A DNA stretch of 64,000 bases from Natroniella sulfidigena (GTDB lineage Bacteria; Bacillota; Halanaerobiia; Halobacteroidales; Halobacteroidaceae), in NCBI RefSeq assembly GCF_023223645.1, contig NZ_JALKBY010000005.1, positions 1-64,000 on the forward strand. The letters run 5' to 3'. The notes under the pieces were generated by a model that was not told the origin of the DNA, searched no databases, and worked only from the letters and a program-made list of their open reading frames with translations. This document shows, in pieces, positions 12,221-21,881 of this stretch (the stretch's first letter is position 1; every line of letters starts with the position of its first letter). The position numbers and the translations under genes are program-made.

Positions 12221-13606
12221 ATGTATGTAACTGATACAATTGCTGCTATTTCAACTGCAGTAGGTGAAGGTGGAATTGGAATTGTTAGAATTAGCGGTCC
12301 AGAAGCTATTGAAATAGTAGAAGAAATCTTTGTAAGTAAGAAGGAGAAGAGCTTAGTTGAGGTAGATAGTTATACTGCTCATTATGGTCAAATTATTGAC
12401 CCACGCAATCAACAGATTGTGGATGAAGTGATTACTCTAGTGATGAAAGCTCCTAAAACTTATACGACTGAGGATATTGTAGAGATTGATTGCCATGGTG
12501 GGCCAATAGTAGTCCAGAAAATATTAGATGTAGTCTTACATAGTGGAGCAAGACTAGCTGATCCTGGTGAATTTACAAAACGAGCCTTCTTAAATGGAAG
12601 GATAGATTTGGCCCAGGCTGAAGCGATTATAGATTTAATTCGTTCTCAAACTGAAGTGGGATTAGAGGTAGCTATTGATCAGCTAGAAGGTGGATTATCT
12701 AAAAAAGTTGATCAGATTAAACAGGATATAGTCTCTTTGTTGGCCCATTTAGAGGCAACTATTGATTTTCCAGAAGATGAGATTGAAGATTTTAATCCTG
12801 ACCAGTTAGGTGCTAGGATTAATGAAGCAATTAAAAAGACAAGTGACTTACTAGCAACAAGTCAACGAGGTAAAATTTTAAAGGAAGGCCTAGAGGTAGC
12901 TATTATTGGCAAACCAAATGTCGGAAAATCCAGCCTCTTAAATGCATTGTTGAGAGAAAGAAGAGCGATTGTAACTGAAGTACCAGGAACGACACGAGAT
13001 GTAATCGAAGAAGTAATTAACATAGATGGGATTCCATTAAAGATAATCGATACTGCTGGGATTAGAAAGACAGAAGATAAGGTAGAAAAGATTGGAGTAG
13101 AAAAGAGTGAACAGTTTTTAAAGCGAGCAGATTTGGTATTGTTAGTAGTAGATATAAATCAAGGAATTACTACAGAAGATCGAGACTTGATAAAATTGAT
13201 TAAGGATAAAAAGAAGGTTGTTGTTGCTAATAAGTTCGATCTTGATAATAATTTAAACTTAGATTCTCTAGAAGAATTGTTGCCCGAAACTCCGATTGTT
13301 AAGACTTCTGCGATAGAGAATGAAGGAATTGATAGATTAGAGGATGTAATTTCAGATTTAGTATTCAGTGGTGATATTAGAGCTAGTAATCAGACTTTAA
13401 TTACAAATATGAGGCATAAGAATGCTTTAGATAGGGCTCATCAAAGGTTATTGGATGTGCGAGAAACTTTTGAAAAAAGATTACCAAATGATTTTATTAC
13501 GATTGATCTAAGGGCGGCTTTGGAAGCAGTTGGAGAGGTTACAGGAGATACAATTGGTGAAGATATTATTGATCAAATTTTTGCTGATTTTTGTTTGGGG
13601 AAATAA
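12221..13606 (+). CDS. mnmE: tRNA modification GTPase MnmE
   Basis: With MnmG it installs the carboxymethylaminomethyl group on U34 of tRNAs reading two-fold degenerate codons. The N-terminal folate-binding domain opens with TDTIAAISTAVGEGGIGIVR. The G domain begins near residue 220 with GKPNVGKSSLLNALL, then DTAGIR and NKFD. The C-terminus ends in the functional Cys motif FADFCLGK. ATG 12221 has an AGGGGTG site; the frame also has GTG at 12212. It starts the operon mnmE-mnmG1-mnmG2-rsmG. Confidence 0.97.
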   Translation: MYVTDTIAAISTAVGEGGIGIVRISGPEAIEIVEEIFVSKKEKSLVEVDSYTAHYGQIIDPRNQQIVDEVITLVMKAPKTYTTEDIVEIDCHGGPIVVQKILDVVLHSGARLADPGEFTKRAFLNGRIDLAQAEAIIDLIRSQTEVGLEVAIDQLEGGLSKKVDQIKQDIVSLLAHLEATIDFPEDEIEDFNPDQLGARINEAIKKTSDLLATSQRGKILKEGLEVAIIGKPNVGKSSLLNALLRERRAIVTEVPGTTRDVIEEVINIDGIPLKIIDTAGIRKTEDKVEKIGVEKSEQFLKRADLVLLVVDINQGITTEDRDLIKLIKDKKKVVVANKFDLDNNLNLDSLEELLPETPIVKTSAIENEGIDRLEDVISDLVFSGDIRASNQTLITNMRHKNALDRAHQRLLDVRETFEKRLPNDFITIDLRAALEAVGEVTGDTIGEDIIDQIFADFCLGK

Positions 13607-13618
13607 GGAGGGGGAAAG

Positions 13619-15496
13619 ATGAGAAACTATGATATTATAGTTATTGGAGCAGGACATGCAGGTTGTGAAGCTGCTTTAGCTAGTGCACGAATGGGTTGTA
13701 AAACTTTATTATTGACTTTAAATGCTGATCACATTGCTTTAATGCCTTGCAATCCATCAATTGGAGGGCCAGCTAAGGGGCATATTGTAAGGGAGATAGA
13801 TGCCTTAGGAGGAGAAATGGGCAAAAATATTGATAAGGCCTATATTAATATTAGAATGCTAAATACTTCTAAAGGGCCAGCAGTTCATGCTTTACGAGCT
13901 CAAGCTGATAAGAATAAATATCAATTTGAGATGACTAAAGTCTTACAAGAACAGGATAACTTAGACTTAAAGCAGACTGTAGTAACTGATTTGATAATAG
14001 ATAACCATCAAGTGACAGAAGTTAAAACGATAACTGGAATGGACTATCAAGCCTCTAAAGTTATCTTGACTACTGGAACTTCACTTAATGGTAAAGTAAT
14101 CATTGGAGATATTAAATATACTGGAGGAAGACAAGGAGAGTTTGCAGCAACTGATTTAGCAGAAAGTTTAAAGGAGGCAGGAGTTGAATTAGATAGATTT
14201 CAAACAGCAACACCTCCTAGAATTGATAAAGAATCGGTAGACTTTTCTAAGATGACAATTCATCCTAGCTCGAAAGAAAGAATTCAGTTTTCCTTCTTTC
14301 AACCTCGTCAAGAAAGAGAAGAGGTTCCGTGTTGGTTGACTTATACTAATCATAAGACAAAACAGGTGATTGAAGATAATATTGAACATTCACCTTTGAC
14401 AACTGGAATTGTTGAAGGGGAAGGGCCAAGGTATTGTCCCTCAATTGACCGTAAAATAATGAGGTTTCCTGATAAGAATAGCCATCAGGTATTTGTCGAA
14501 CCTGAAGGATTACATACTAATGAACTTTATCTTAATGGATTGACAACGAGTATGCCTGAGGATTTTCAAGCTGATATTATCAGAAGTGTTCCTGGTTTAG
14601 AAGAAGCAGAGATTATGCGACCTGGTTATGCAGTTGAATATGATTATATCCCACCATATCAATTGCAGCCAACAATGGAGAATAAGGTAGTTCAAGATCT
14701 ATATACAGCAGGTCAGATCAATGGAACAAGTGGTTATGAAGAAGCAGCAGCACAAGGATTAATGGCTGGAATCAATGCTGTCTTGGCTTTGCAGGGTAAA
14801 GAGCCATTAATTTTGAAACGTTCTGATGCTTATATTGGAGTTTTGATTGATGATTTAGTTACTAAAGGGACTAATGAGCCGTATCGGATGTTGACTTCTC
14901 GAGCAGAATATAGATTGATTTTAAGGCAGGATAATGCTGATTTAAGGTTGAGTTCAATTGGTTATCGTTTAGGATTAATCAGTGAAGAGCAATATCAGCA
15001 GGTTGAGGATAAACGTAAAACTATTGCTAAAAATTTAGAAGAATTAAATAATATTCAAATCACTCCGACTCAAAAGGTACTAGAGGCACTCAAGGAATTG
15101 GGTAGTGGGGGGTTAAAGAAACCTGTCAGCTTAGCTACTATCTTAGAGAGACCAAAGATAGATTATCAAGACTTAGATAAATTCACCTCTGAAGTACCAG
15201 AGGTAAATACAGAGATAGCAGAGCAGTTGGAGATTAGAACTAAATATCGAGGCTATATTGATCGCCAATTAAGTCAAGTTGAGAAATTTAAGCAGATGGA
15301 AGATAAAAGGATTCCTGAGGGGATTGATTATCAAAATTTAGATAATTTACGGAAAGAAGCTAGAGAGAAATTAGAACGGATTAGACCAGTATCTGTAGGT
15401 CAGGCTTCTCGAATTTCTGGAGTTTCACCAGCTGATATTTCAGTTTTGATGATTCACTTGGAAGAGTTAAAGAGAGGAGGAGGAGATGATGACTGA
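13619..15496 (+). CDS. mnmG: MnmG (GidA) paralogue 1
   Basis: FAD-dependent partner of MnmE in tRNA U34 modification, 625 aa. It has the N-terminal FAD motif [10 protein letters not shown], the reactive-Cys motif MPCNPSIGG near residue 45, RYCPSID near 275, the [17 protein letters not shown] motif and the C-terminal helical domain ending in [18 protein letters not shown]. The usual KTGTPPR motif is altered to QTATPPR, while the GGRQGE segment is retained. A second full-length mnmG follows and overlaps its end. Which copy does the standard reaction is not clear. Confidence 0.93.
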   Translation: MRNYDIIVIGAGHAGCEAALASARMGCKTLLLTLNADHIALMPCNPSIGGPAKGHIVREIDALGGEMGKNIDKAYINIRMLNTSKGPAVHALRAQADKNKYQFEMTKVLQEQDNLDLKQTVVTDLIIDNHQVTEVKTITGMDYQASKVILTTGTSLNGKVIIGDIKYTGGRQGEFAATDLAESLKEAGVELDRFQTATPPRIDKESVDFSKMTIHPSSKERIQFSFFQPRQEREEVPCWLTYTNHKTKQVIEDNIEHSPLTTGIVEGEGPRYCPSIDRKIMRFPDKNSHQVFVEPEGLHTNELYLNGLTTSMPEDFQADIIRSVPGLEEAEIMRPGYAVEYDYIPPYQLQPTMENKVVQDLYTAGQINGTSGYEEAAAQGLMAGINAVLALQGKEPLILKRSDAYIGVLIDDLVTKGTNEPYRMLTSRAEYRLILRQDNADLRLSSIGYRLGLISEEQYQQVEDKRKTIAKNLEELNNIQITPTQKVLEALKELGSGGLKKPVSLATILERPKIDYQDLDKFTSEVPEVNTEIAEQLEIRTKYRGYIDRQLSQVEKFKQMEDKRIPEGIDYQNLDNLRKEAREKLERIRPVSVGQASRISGVSPADISVLMIHLEELKRGGGDDD

Positions 15497-17366
15497 TTAT
15501 GATGTGATTGTGGTAGGAGCAGGACATGCTGGTTGTGAAGCAGGTTTGGCTGCTGCACGAATGGGGTTTAAGAGTTTGGTATTAACTGTTGATTTAGATA
15601 ATGTTGCTTTGATGCCTTGTAACCCTGCTATTGGTGGACCAGCTAAGAGCCATATTGTAAGAGAGATAGATGCTTTAGGAGGAGAGATGGCTAAAAATAT
15701 TGATAAGACTTGTATTCAGTTAAGAATGTTGAATACAGGTAAAGGTCCAGCAGTTCATGCTTTAAGGGCTCAAGCCGATAAGAAGATGTATCATCTTAAG
15801 ATGAAAGAGACTCTAGAGCAAGAAGAAAACCTTGATCTACGCCAAGGGATGGTAGAGGAGTTAATTGTTGAGCAGGATAGTGTAACGGGTGTTAGGATTA
15901 AAAGTGGAGTTGAATTCAAAGGCAAGAAGGTTATCTTAACGACGGGAACCTTCTTAAAAGGTGAAATAATTATTGGAGAGAGAAGATTTAACTCTGGCCC
16001 TCATAATCAATTTCCATCTAATGCCTTATCTGATCATTTAAAAGAATTAGGTTTTGAGTTGAGGAGATTTAAGACTGGTACACCTCCTAGAGTTGACAAG
16101 CGAACTATAGATTTTAATCAGTTGAAAAAACAGCCGAGTATTGACCGACCAATAGCTTTTTCTTTTACTAACCAACAGATTGATAATCAACTAGAACGCC
16201 GTGATTGTTGGATGGTCTATACTAATCAACAAACTCATCAAGTAATTATGGATAACCTAGAGCGTTCTCCAATGCATTGTGGTCAAATTGAAGGGGAGGG
16301 AGCTCGTTATTGTCCTTCAATTGAGACAAAGGTTGATAGATTTCCTGATAAGGATCGCCACAAGGTCTTTGTTGAGCCTGAAGGAGAATATATTTATGAA
16401 ATGTATTTATCCGGTTTCTCAACTTGCTTACCAGTAGATATTCAAGTTGAGATGTTACGAACATTAGATGGATTTGCAGAGGCAGAGATTATTAGACCTG
16501 CGTATGCAATTGAATACGACTCTATCGATCCTACTAGGTTGAAGCCATCTTTAGAGACTAAGCAGATCAAAAACTTATATACAGCCGGACAAATTAATGG
16601 CACAAGTGGTTATGAGGAAGCAGCAGCTCAAGGTTTATTAGCTGGAATTAATGCTGTCTTAGATTTAAAGGAAGAGGAACCATTTATTTTGAAACGCTCT
16701 GATGCTTATATTGGGGTTTTGATTGATGATTTAGTTACTAAAGGAACTGAAGAGCCATATCGGATGTTGACTTCTCGAGCTGAATATAGATTGGTATTAC
16801 GTCAAGATAATGCAGATTTGAGATTGACTTCTTTAGGTTATCAATTGGGATTGATTTCTGAAAAAAGGTTTGAAAAATTTACAGATAAAAAGGAAGCAAT
16901 TGAAGAGGAAATGACTCGCTTAAAGGAGACTACTATTTATCCTAAGGAAGAAATTCAAAAGCAGTTAGAGGATTTAGGTAGTACTAAGTTGAAGAATAAG
17001 GATAATCTAGGGCGATTAATCAAGAGGCCAGAGCTTGATTATGAATCATTGGCCCCACTTGATTCGAATCGACCGGATCTATCTTATGATGTACAAGAAG
17101 AAGTTGAAATTCAATTAAAATATGAAGGTTATATCAAAAAGCAATTAAAACAGATTGAAAAGCAGAGGGAGCTAGAAGATAAAAAGATTTCTGAAGAAAT
17201 AGATTACCATCAAATAGAAGGTCTGAGGATTGAAGCTAGAGAGAAATTAGATCAAATTAGACCTCTATCTATTGGACAAGCTGCTCGAATCTCTGGTGTT
17301 TCTCCAGCAGATATATCGGTATTGACCGTTTATTTAGAGCAGTTAAGTAGGAATGAGGAGGAATAA
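15489..17366 (+). CDS. mnmG: MnmG (GidA) paralogue 2
   Basis: A second complete MnmG homologue of 625 aa in tandem with the first. It keeps [26 protein letters not shown] and the standard KTGTPPR motif, but the GGR segment of the canonical family is changed to NSGPHNQ. Long shared blocks such as [18 protein letters not shown] and [14 protein letters not shown] show an old duplication. ATG 15489 lies 6 nt after AGGAGG and overlaps the end of paralogue 1, so the two are translationally coupled. Complementary motif changes hint at division of labour or a heterodimer; that is inference. Confidence 0.93.
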   Translation: MTDYDVIVVGAGHAGCEAGLAAARMGFKSLVLTVDLDNVALMPCNPAIGGPAKSHIVREIDALGGEMAKNIDKTCIQLRMLNTGKGPAVHALRAQADKKMYHLKMKETLEQEENLDLRQGMVEELIVEQDSVTGVRIKSGVEFKGKKVILTTGTFLKGEIIIGERRFNSGPHNQFPSNALSDHLKELGFELRRFKTGTPPRVDKRTIDFNQLKKQPSIDRPIAFSFTNQQIDNQLERRDCWMVYTNQQTHQVIMDNLERSPMHCGQIEGEGARYCPSIETKVDRFPDKDRHKVFVEPEGEYIYEMYLSGFSTCLPVDIQVEMLRTLDGFAEAEIIRPAYAIEYDSIDPTRLKPSLETKQIKNLYTAGQINGTSGYEEAAAQGLLAGINAVLDLKEEEPFILKRSDAYIGVLIDDLVTKGTEEPYRMLTSRAEYRLVLRQDNADLRLTSLGYQLGLISEKRFEKFTDKKEAIEEEMTRLKETTIYPKEEIQKQLEDLGSTKLKNKDNLGRLIKRPELDYESLAPLDSNRPDLSYDVQEEVEIQLKYEGYIKKQLKQIEKQRELEDKKISEEIDYHQIEGLRIEAREKLDQIRPLSIGQAARISGVSPADISVLTVYLEQLSRNEEE

Positions 17367-17369
17367 TTA

Positions 17370-18086
17370 ATGGAGGAGAAAGAACTATTAGTAACCGGTG
17401 CTCAACAGTTAGGAGTTGAATTGACTGAGGAGCAAACAGATAAATTTATGAAGTATTTAGAAATATTACAAGAGTGGAATCAAAAGATGAATTTAACTGC
17501 TTTAGATACCCCTAGAGAAATTGTTATTAAACATTTCTTAGATTCATTGACCTGCTTAGTTGAGTTAGATGTAACTGGAAAAAAGAGTGTAATTGATGTA
17601 GGAACGGGAGCTGGTTTTCCTGGAGTACCACTTAAGATAATCTATCCTAATCTTAAATTAACTTTACTTGATTCATTACGAAAAAGAACTAATTTTTTAA
17701 AGCAATTATGTTATAAACTTGATTTAGAAGGAATAGAATTTATCCATGGTAGAGCTGAAGATTATGGACAAGATGAAAACTATCGAGAGCAATATGACTA
17801 TGTAGTAGCTAGAGCAGTAGCTTCTTTAAATGTTTTAGTTGAATATACACTACCTTTTGTTAGAGTTAATGGTACTTTAATTGCTCAAAAGGGTTCTGAA
17901 GCTGAACAGGAAGTAATAGAAAGTCAAGAAGCAGTAGAAAGTTTAGGAGGAACAATTTTTGATTTAAGGAAGGTTAACTTACCTTATAGTGAAGCAGAAC
18001 GGTATTTAGTTGTGATCGATAAGATGGCTCAAACCCCTGTTCAATATCCGCGTAGAGCAGGTAAACCTAAGAAAAATCCATTATAA
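17370..18086 (+). CDS. rsmG: 16S rRNA m7G527 methyltransferase RsmG (GidB)
   Basis: SAM-dependent methyltransferase that modifies G527 of 16S rRNA. At 238 aa it has the SAM-binding motif DVGTGAGFPGVPLKI near residue 73, and KHFLDSLT upstream of it. It is 3 bp after the second mnmG and ends the mnmE operon, as in many bacteria. Confidence 0.96.
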   Translation: MEEKELLVTGAQQLGVELTEEQTDKFMKYLEILQEWNQKMNLTALDTPREIVIKHFLDSLTCLVELDVTGKKSVIDVGTGAGFPGVPLKIIYPNLKLTLLDSLRKRTNFLKQLCYKLDLEGIEFIHGRAEDYGQDENYREQYDYVVARAVASLNVLVEYTLPFVRVNGTLIAQKGSEAEQEVIESQEAVESLGGTIFDLRKVNLPYSEAERYLVVIDKMAQTPVQYPRRAGKPKKNPL

Positions 18087-18112
18087 ATAAACTTAAAATA
18101 GTTAAACTAAAA

Positions 18113-18145
18113 AATTCCTTCCATATGGAAGGAATTTCCATTTTT
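18113..18145 (+). terminator. Terminator after rsmG
   Basis: AATTCCTTCC (18113-18122) pairs with GGAAGGAATT (18127-18136) around an ATAT loop and is followed by TCCATTTTT. Confidence 0.85.
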
Positions 18146-18202
18146 GGGTTGAAAGTATAGTAGTAAGTTATCAATAAAAGTTAGATAAAGGAAGTGATGA
18201 GT

Positions 18203-19048
18203 ATGAAAGAAAGTAATTTAGCTGAAAGGATAAGTAAGGAAGAATCAATTATTGATGAAGAGTTAAATAAAGTAATTAAGATTCCACTAGAATTGATTGA
18301 GCCTAATCCTTATCAGCCTAGAAGTGACTTTGCAGCTAGTAAATTAAGAGAACTAAGTCAATCTATTAAAGAGCAAGGACTAATTCAGCCCATTTTGGTT
18401 AGAACAGTTGGGCAAAAGTATCAAATTGTAGCTGGAGAAAGAAGATATCGAGCAGTTAAAAGTTTAGGAAGAGAGAAAATTGAAGCAATTGTGATTGAGG
18501 TAAAAAAAGAAGAAATGATGGAGATTGCTTTGGTTGAAAACTTACAGCGAGAGAGCTTAAACCCAATTGAAGAGGCAAAAGCTTATCAGAAATTGATTAC
18601 TGAATTTAGTTTAGCCCAACAAGAGTTGGCTACTAAAGTAGGTAAGAGCCGTTCGGCGGTTGCTAATTCATTAAGGTTGTTAAAGTTACCAAATGAAATC
18701 AAAGAGTTATTGATAACAGAACAGATAACTAAAGGTCATGCTCGAGCTTTGTTAGCTTTATCTTCAATCAAATTACAACAACAAGTAGCCAGCCAGATTA
18801 TCAACGAGGAGTTAACGGTTAGACAGACTGAGCAATTGATTAAAAAAGTTAAAGCGGAAGAAGGTAAGTCAGAACAAGATGACTCTAAGCAGAAAAAGGA
18901 TCCTAATGTAGCCTTTATCGAAAAGCGGTTAATGAATATTTTAGGGACTAAAGTTGATATTAACCCAGGTAAGAAGAAAGGAAAGATAGTAATTGAGTAT
19001 TATTCAACAGAGGATTTAGAGCGAGTTATTGAGGTTATGGAACAATAG
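18203..19048 (+). CDS. ParB/Noc-family nucleoid partition protein
   Basis: A 281-aa ParB-family CTPase/DNA-binding protein. The N-terminal domain has the CTP-binding motif AGERRYRAVKSLG and the NLQRESLNPIEEA box, a central HTH follows (LAQQELATKVGKSRSAVANS), and a C-terminal dimerisation region ends the protein. Its position after rsmG is that of noc in Bacillus, but the sequence at its stop resembles parS, not the Noc site. No parA lies beside it. ATG 18203 has AAGGAAG 8 nt upstream; earlier GTG and ATG codons are too close to it. Spo0J-like or Noc-like function cannot be decided here. Confidence 0.88.
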   Translation: MKESNLAERISKEESIIDEELNKVIKIPLELIEPNPYQPRSDFAASKLRELSQSIKEQGLIQPILVRTVGQKYQIVAGERRYRAVKSLGREKIEAIVIEVKKEEMMEIALVENLQRESLNPIEEAKAYQKLITEFSLAQQELATKVGKSRSAVANSLRLLKLPNEIKELLITEQITKGHARALLALSSIKLQQQVASQIINEELTVRQTEQLIKKVKAEEGKSEQDDSKQKKDPNVAFIEKRLMNILGTKVDINPGKKKGKIVIEYYSTEDLERVIEVMEQ

Positions 19049-19062
19049 TTTCACATGAAACA
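19047..19062. promoter_or_regulatory. parS-like centromere site
   Basis: AGTTTCACATGAAACA matches the conserved bacterial parS 16-mer TGTTTCACGTGAAACA at 14 of 16 positions. It overlaps the stop codon of the ParB-family gene, close to the origin, where parS sites normally cluster. Confidence 0.75.
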
Positions 19063-19078
19063 GTTGTTAATTAAAAGC

Positions 19079-19114
19079 AATCACTAAGGGATTAGAATCC
19101 TTTAGTGATTTTTG
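19079..19114 (+). terminator. Terminator after the parB-family gene
   Basis: A stem of up to 15 bp (19079-19093 with 19096-19110, one G-U pair) has a short loop and is followed by a T tract. Confidence 0.85.
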
Positions 19115-19232
19115 TATTTGAATCTTTAAGGGGGAAGATAGAGTAGACATCTAATTACTCATCAGTTATAATTGTAAATATAAATACTGTACTAATTTGT
19201 AAAAACAATTGCTAGCTAAAAGGAGGATTTTA

Positions 19233-21491
19233 TTGACTACGATAATAGAAATAGATGGAACTAAATGCAAAAGATGTTATTCTTGTGTGCGACAATGTCC
19301 AGTTAAAGCTATTAAAGTAGAAGATAATCAAGCTTTGATAGTAGATGATAGATGTATCAACTGTGGTTATTGTCTTGATGCCTGTGCACGTAATGCAAGA
19401 GAAGCTAAGAGTTATCGTTACCAAATTAAAGGTTGGAATCAGCAAGAAAAAGAATTAATAGCCTGTGTAGCCCCTTCTTTTATTGCTTCTTTTGTAGATT
19501 GTGAGCCTGGACAAGTAGTAACCGCACTGCATAAATTAGGTTTTGATCAAGTTTATAAAGTTGCTTTAGGAGCTCAGTTGACAGCACAAAAATACGATGA
19601 ATATCTAATTAATACAAAGAGAAGAAATCTAATCAGTACTGCTTGTCCAACCATAGTTAACTTGATAGAGAAGCACTATCCTCAACTAATAGATAATTTA
19701 ATTCCTTTGGTCTCACCTATGGTAGCTCTTGGGAAGCTAATAAAAGCGGAAAAACCAGATTCTAAAGTTGTATTTATTGGCCCTTGTATTGCTAAGAAGG
19801 GTGAAATAGAAATCAAGGGGTTAAAAGGAGTTATAGATGCAGTTTTAACCTTTAAAGAGCTTAAGGAAATCTATCGTGAAGAAGGAATTACAGAGCTTAA
19901 GAAATTAAATTCTAATGAATTTAGTCAAATCTATTTGCCTCAGAAGAGTGATGATTTTGCTTTATCAGGAGGTTTGACTTCTAATTTAAATAATATTTCT
20001 TCTGACGAGATGTTAATTACTGAAGGAAGTTATAACTGTCAAGAATTAATTAGTGGTGTCTTAGAAGATAAAATAGAAGCAAAATTATTAGATATTTTAT
20101 TCTGTCGTGGTTGTATTGATGGGCCACGGATCGATAGTGAACTTTCTTTATTTGCTCGTCAAAAAAAAGTGGCTGAATATTCTAAAGAAAATAAAACAAC
20201 TAATAGCGATAATAAGAAGCAACAAAGTATTGAGCAAGAAAAGCTTTTAAAGGAAGTAGAAAATTTGGATTTAGGGTGTGAGTTTGAAAATTTTTCATAT
20301 CAAGAAAAGCTTCCAACAGAAGGAAAGATCAAAGAGATATTAGCTTATACAAATAAAGTTAATTCTAGTGATGAATTAAATTGTGGAGCATGTGGCTATG
20401 AGACTTGTCGAGAAAAAGCTGTAGCTGTTTATCAAGAATTAGCAGAGGTTGAAATGTGCTTACCTTATCTTTTAGAGCAAGCTCGTGAAGAAGCAGATTA
20501 TTATAAAGATAAGTTAGCTCAAGATTCACAGACTAAATATCTTTTTAAGGATATCAAAGGTAAAAGTGTAGAGATGAAAGAGGCGAAAGTTAAAGCTCAA
20601 CAAGCTGCTCAAACTAAATCGACTATTTTAATTTTAGGGGAGAGTGGTACTGGAAAAGAGATGTTTGCTCATGCTATTCATAATGCTAGTCAGCGAAGGG
20701 ATGAGCCATTTATAAAAATTAATTGTGCAGCCATTACTGAAAGTTTATTAGAATCAGAATTGTTTGGGTATGAAGAAGGTGCTTTTACTGGGGCTAAAAG
20801 AGGTGGTAAGCCTGGGAAGTTTGAGCTAGCAGATGGAGGAACTATATTTTTAGATGAAGTAGGAGATATGCCTTTACAAATGCAGGCTAAATTATTGCGT
20901 GTACTTCAAGAGGGTGAAATAGAGAGAGTAGGGGGGAATAAAACTATAACTATAGATCTTCGAGTTATTGCTGCTACTAATCGAGATTTAAAACAGATGG
21001 TTAAGGATGGCGATTTTAGAGAAGATCTTTATTATAGATTAAATGTAATTACGATCAAAACACCTGCATTACGTTCTCGGATAGAAGATTTACCAGGGAT
21101 TATAGATCATATTATTAATAAGCTAACTGTTGAGCAGCGGATGCCTAGAAAATCTTTTTCTAAAGAAGCTTTAAATAGATTGATGCAGCATGATTGGCCT
21201 GGTAATGTAAGGGAGTTAGAGAATGTGATTGTGCAAACATTCAGCCTAACTTATGAAGAAATGATTGAAGTTGAACACTTGCCTAATTATCTATTACAAG
21301 GTGAGAATCAAGCTTCTCCTTTGATAAGAGAAGGAGAAGTTAAGTCTCTTGCTCAGTTGACAAGTCAGGTTGAAAAACAGGCAATCAAGAAAGCTTTAGA
21401 AGCAACTAATTGGAATAAGAAACAAACTGCAGAATTATTACAGATATCTCGTTCAACTCTTTACCAGAAGATTGATAAATATAATATTTAA
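19233..21491 (+). CDS. Fused ferredoxin/[FeFe]-hydrogenase-like sensor and sigma-54 activator
   Basis: A 752-aa chimera. Residues ~8-55 are a 2x[4Fe-4S] ferredoxin (Cys 12, 15, 18, 22 and a second set near 42-52). Residues ~65-300 resemble the catalytic domain of [FeFe]-hydrogenase and keep the four H-cluster Cys positions in modified loops: TACPTI, GPCIAKK and FCRGCIDGP. Near residue 383 a CGACGYETC...MC motif suggests another Fe-S cluster. A sigma-54 AAA+ domain follows (Walker A GESGTGKE near 468, the sigma-54 loop GAFTGA near 515, FLDEVGD) and a Fis-type HTH ends the protein. The start is TTG with AAGGAGG 6 nt upstream. It lies upstream of a hydrogenase operon with a sigma-54 promoter, so I infer it senses H2 or redox state and activates that operon. 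Confidence 0.9.
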   Translation: MTTIIEIDGTKCKRCYSCVRQCPVKAIKVEDNQALIVDDRCINCGYCLDACARNAREAKSYRYQIKGWNQQEKELIACVAPSFIASFVDCEPGQVVTALHKLGFDQVYKVALGAQLTAQKYDEYLINTKRRNLISTACPTIVNLIEKHYPQLIDNLIPLVSPMVALGKLIKAEKPDSKVVFIGPCIAKKGEIEIKGLKGVIDAVLTFKELKEIYREEGITELKKLNSNEFSQIYLPQKSDDFALSGGLTSNLNNISSDEMLITEGSYNCQELISGVLEDKIEAKLLDILFCRGCIDGPRIDSELSLFARQKKVAEYSKENKTTNSDNKKQQSIEQEKLLKEVENLDLGCEFENFSYQEKLPTEGKIKEILAYTNKVNSSDELNCGACGYETCREKAVAVYQELAEVEMCLPYLLEQAREEADYYKDKLAQDSQTKYLFKDIKGKSVEMKEAKVKAQQAAQTKSTILILGESGTGKEMFAHAIHNASQRRDEPFIKINCAAITESLLESELFGYEEGAFTGAKRGGKPGKFELADGGTIFLDEVGDMPLQMQAKLLRVLQEGEIERVGGNKTITIDLRVIAATNRDLKQMVKDGDFREDLYYRLNVITIKTPALRSRIEDLPGIIDHIINKLTVEQRMPRKSFSKEALNRLMQHDWPGNVRELENVIVQTFSLTYEEMIEVEHLPNYLLQGENQASPLIREGEVKSLAQLTSQVEKQAIKKALEATNWNKKQTAELLQISRSTLYQKIDKYNI

Positions 21492-21572
21492 GGAATAAAA
21501 TGACCTTCGGTTATAGTTTAAGGTTAAGTAAAATCAGTAAAAACAAAATAATAGAAGAATAAATCCCCTTTA

Positions 21573-21624
21573 AAAGACTGTATGATTTTCATTCATGAAT
21601 GAAAATCATACAGTCTTTTATTTT
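21573..21624 (+). terminator. Long perfect palindrome, probable terminator
   Basis: A perfect 48-nt palindrome (21573-21620; 22-bp stem with CATG at the centre) follows the sensor gene and continues into TTTTATTTTG. The stem starts and ends with A/T runs, so it can terminate in both directions. Confidence 0.8.
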
Positions 21625-21649
21625 GTCCTATAGTAACGACTATAACATC

Positions 21650-21700
21650 AAGTGTATCTTATCACATCTAATAAGTGTATAAAAAGTGTACACTTGTTAG
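21650..21700. promoter_or_regulatory. Candidate enhancer sites for the sigma-54 activator
   Basis: The motif AAGTGTA occurs at 21650, 21673 and 21684, with inverted copy TACACTT at 21689. The last two form the perfect palindrome AAGTGTACACTT. A wider dyad pairs CTAATAAGTGTA (21668-21679) with TACACTTGTTAG (21689-21700). Spacings of 23 and 11 bp place the repeats on one face of the helix. They lie about 110-160 bp before the sigma-54 promoter, a normal distance for enhancer binding. Confidence 0.7.
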
Positions 21701-21810
21701 TGAAAATTCAGAAAATTGTAATCTGGAACAGATTTTTGTGAATTTTTTAGCTTGCTGTCAGATTAATCCTTGTGCCACTTTTCAGAATTTTTAAACTCTA
21801 GTATAAAAAT

Positions 21811-21827
21811 TGGCATGAAAGTTGCAT
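21811..21827 (+). promoter_or_regulatory. Sigma-54 (-24/-12) promoter of the hydrogenase operon
   Basis: TGGCAT, five bases, TTGCAT matches the sigma-54 consensus TGGCAC-N5-TTGCW, with the essential GG and GC ten bases apart. It is 54 bp upstream of the first hydrogenase gene. Confidence 0.88.
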
Positions 21828-21881
21828 TTGTATATTAGTGAAGTTAATTAAGATTTTAAATTAATAAAAGGAGGTAGTGCT

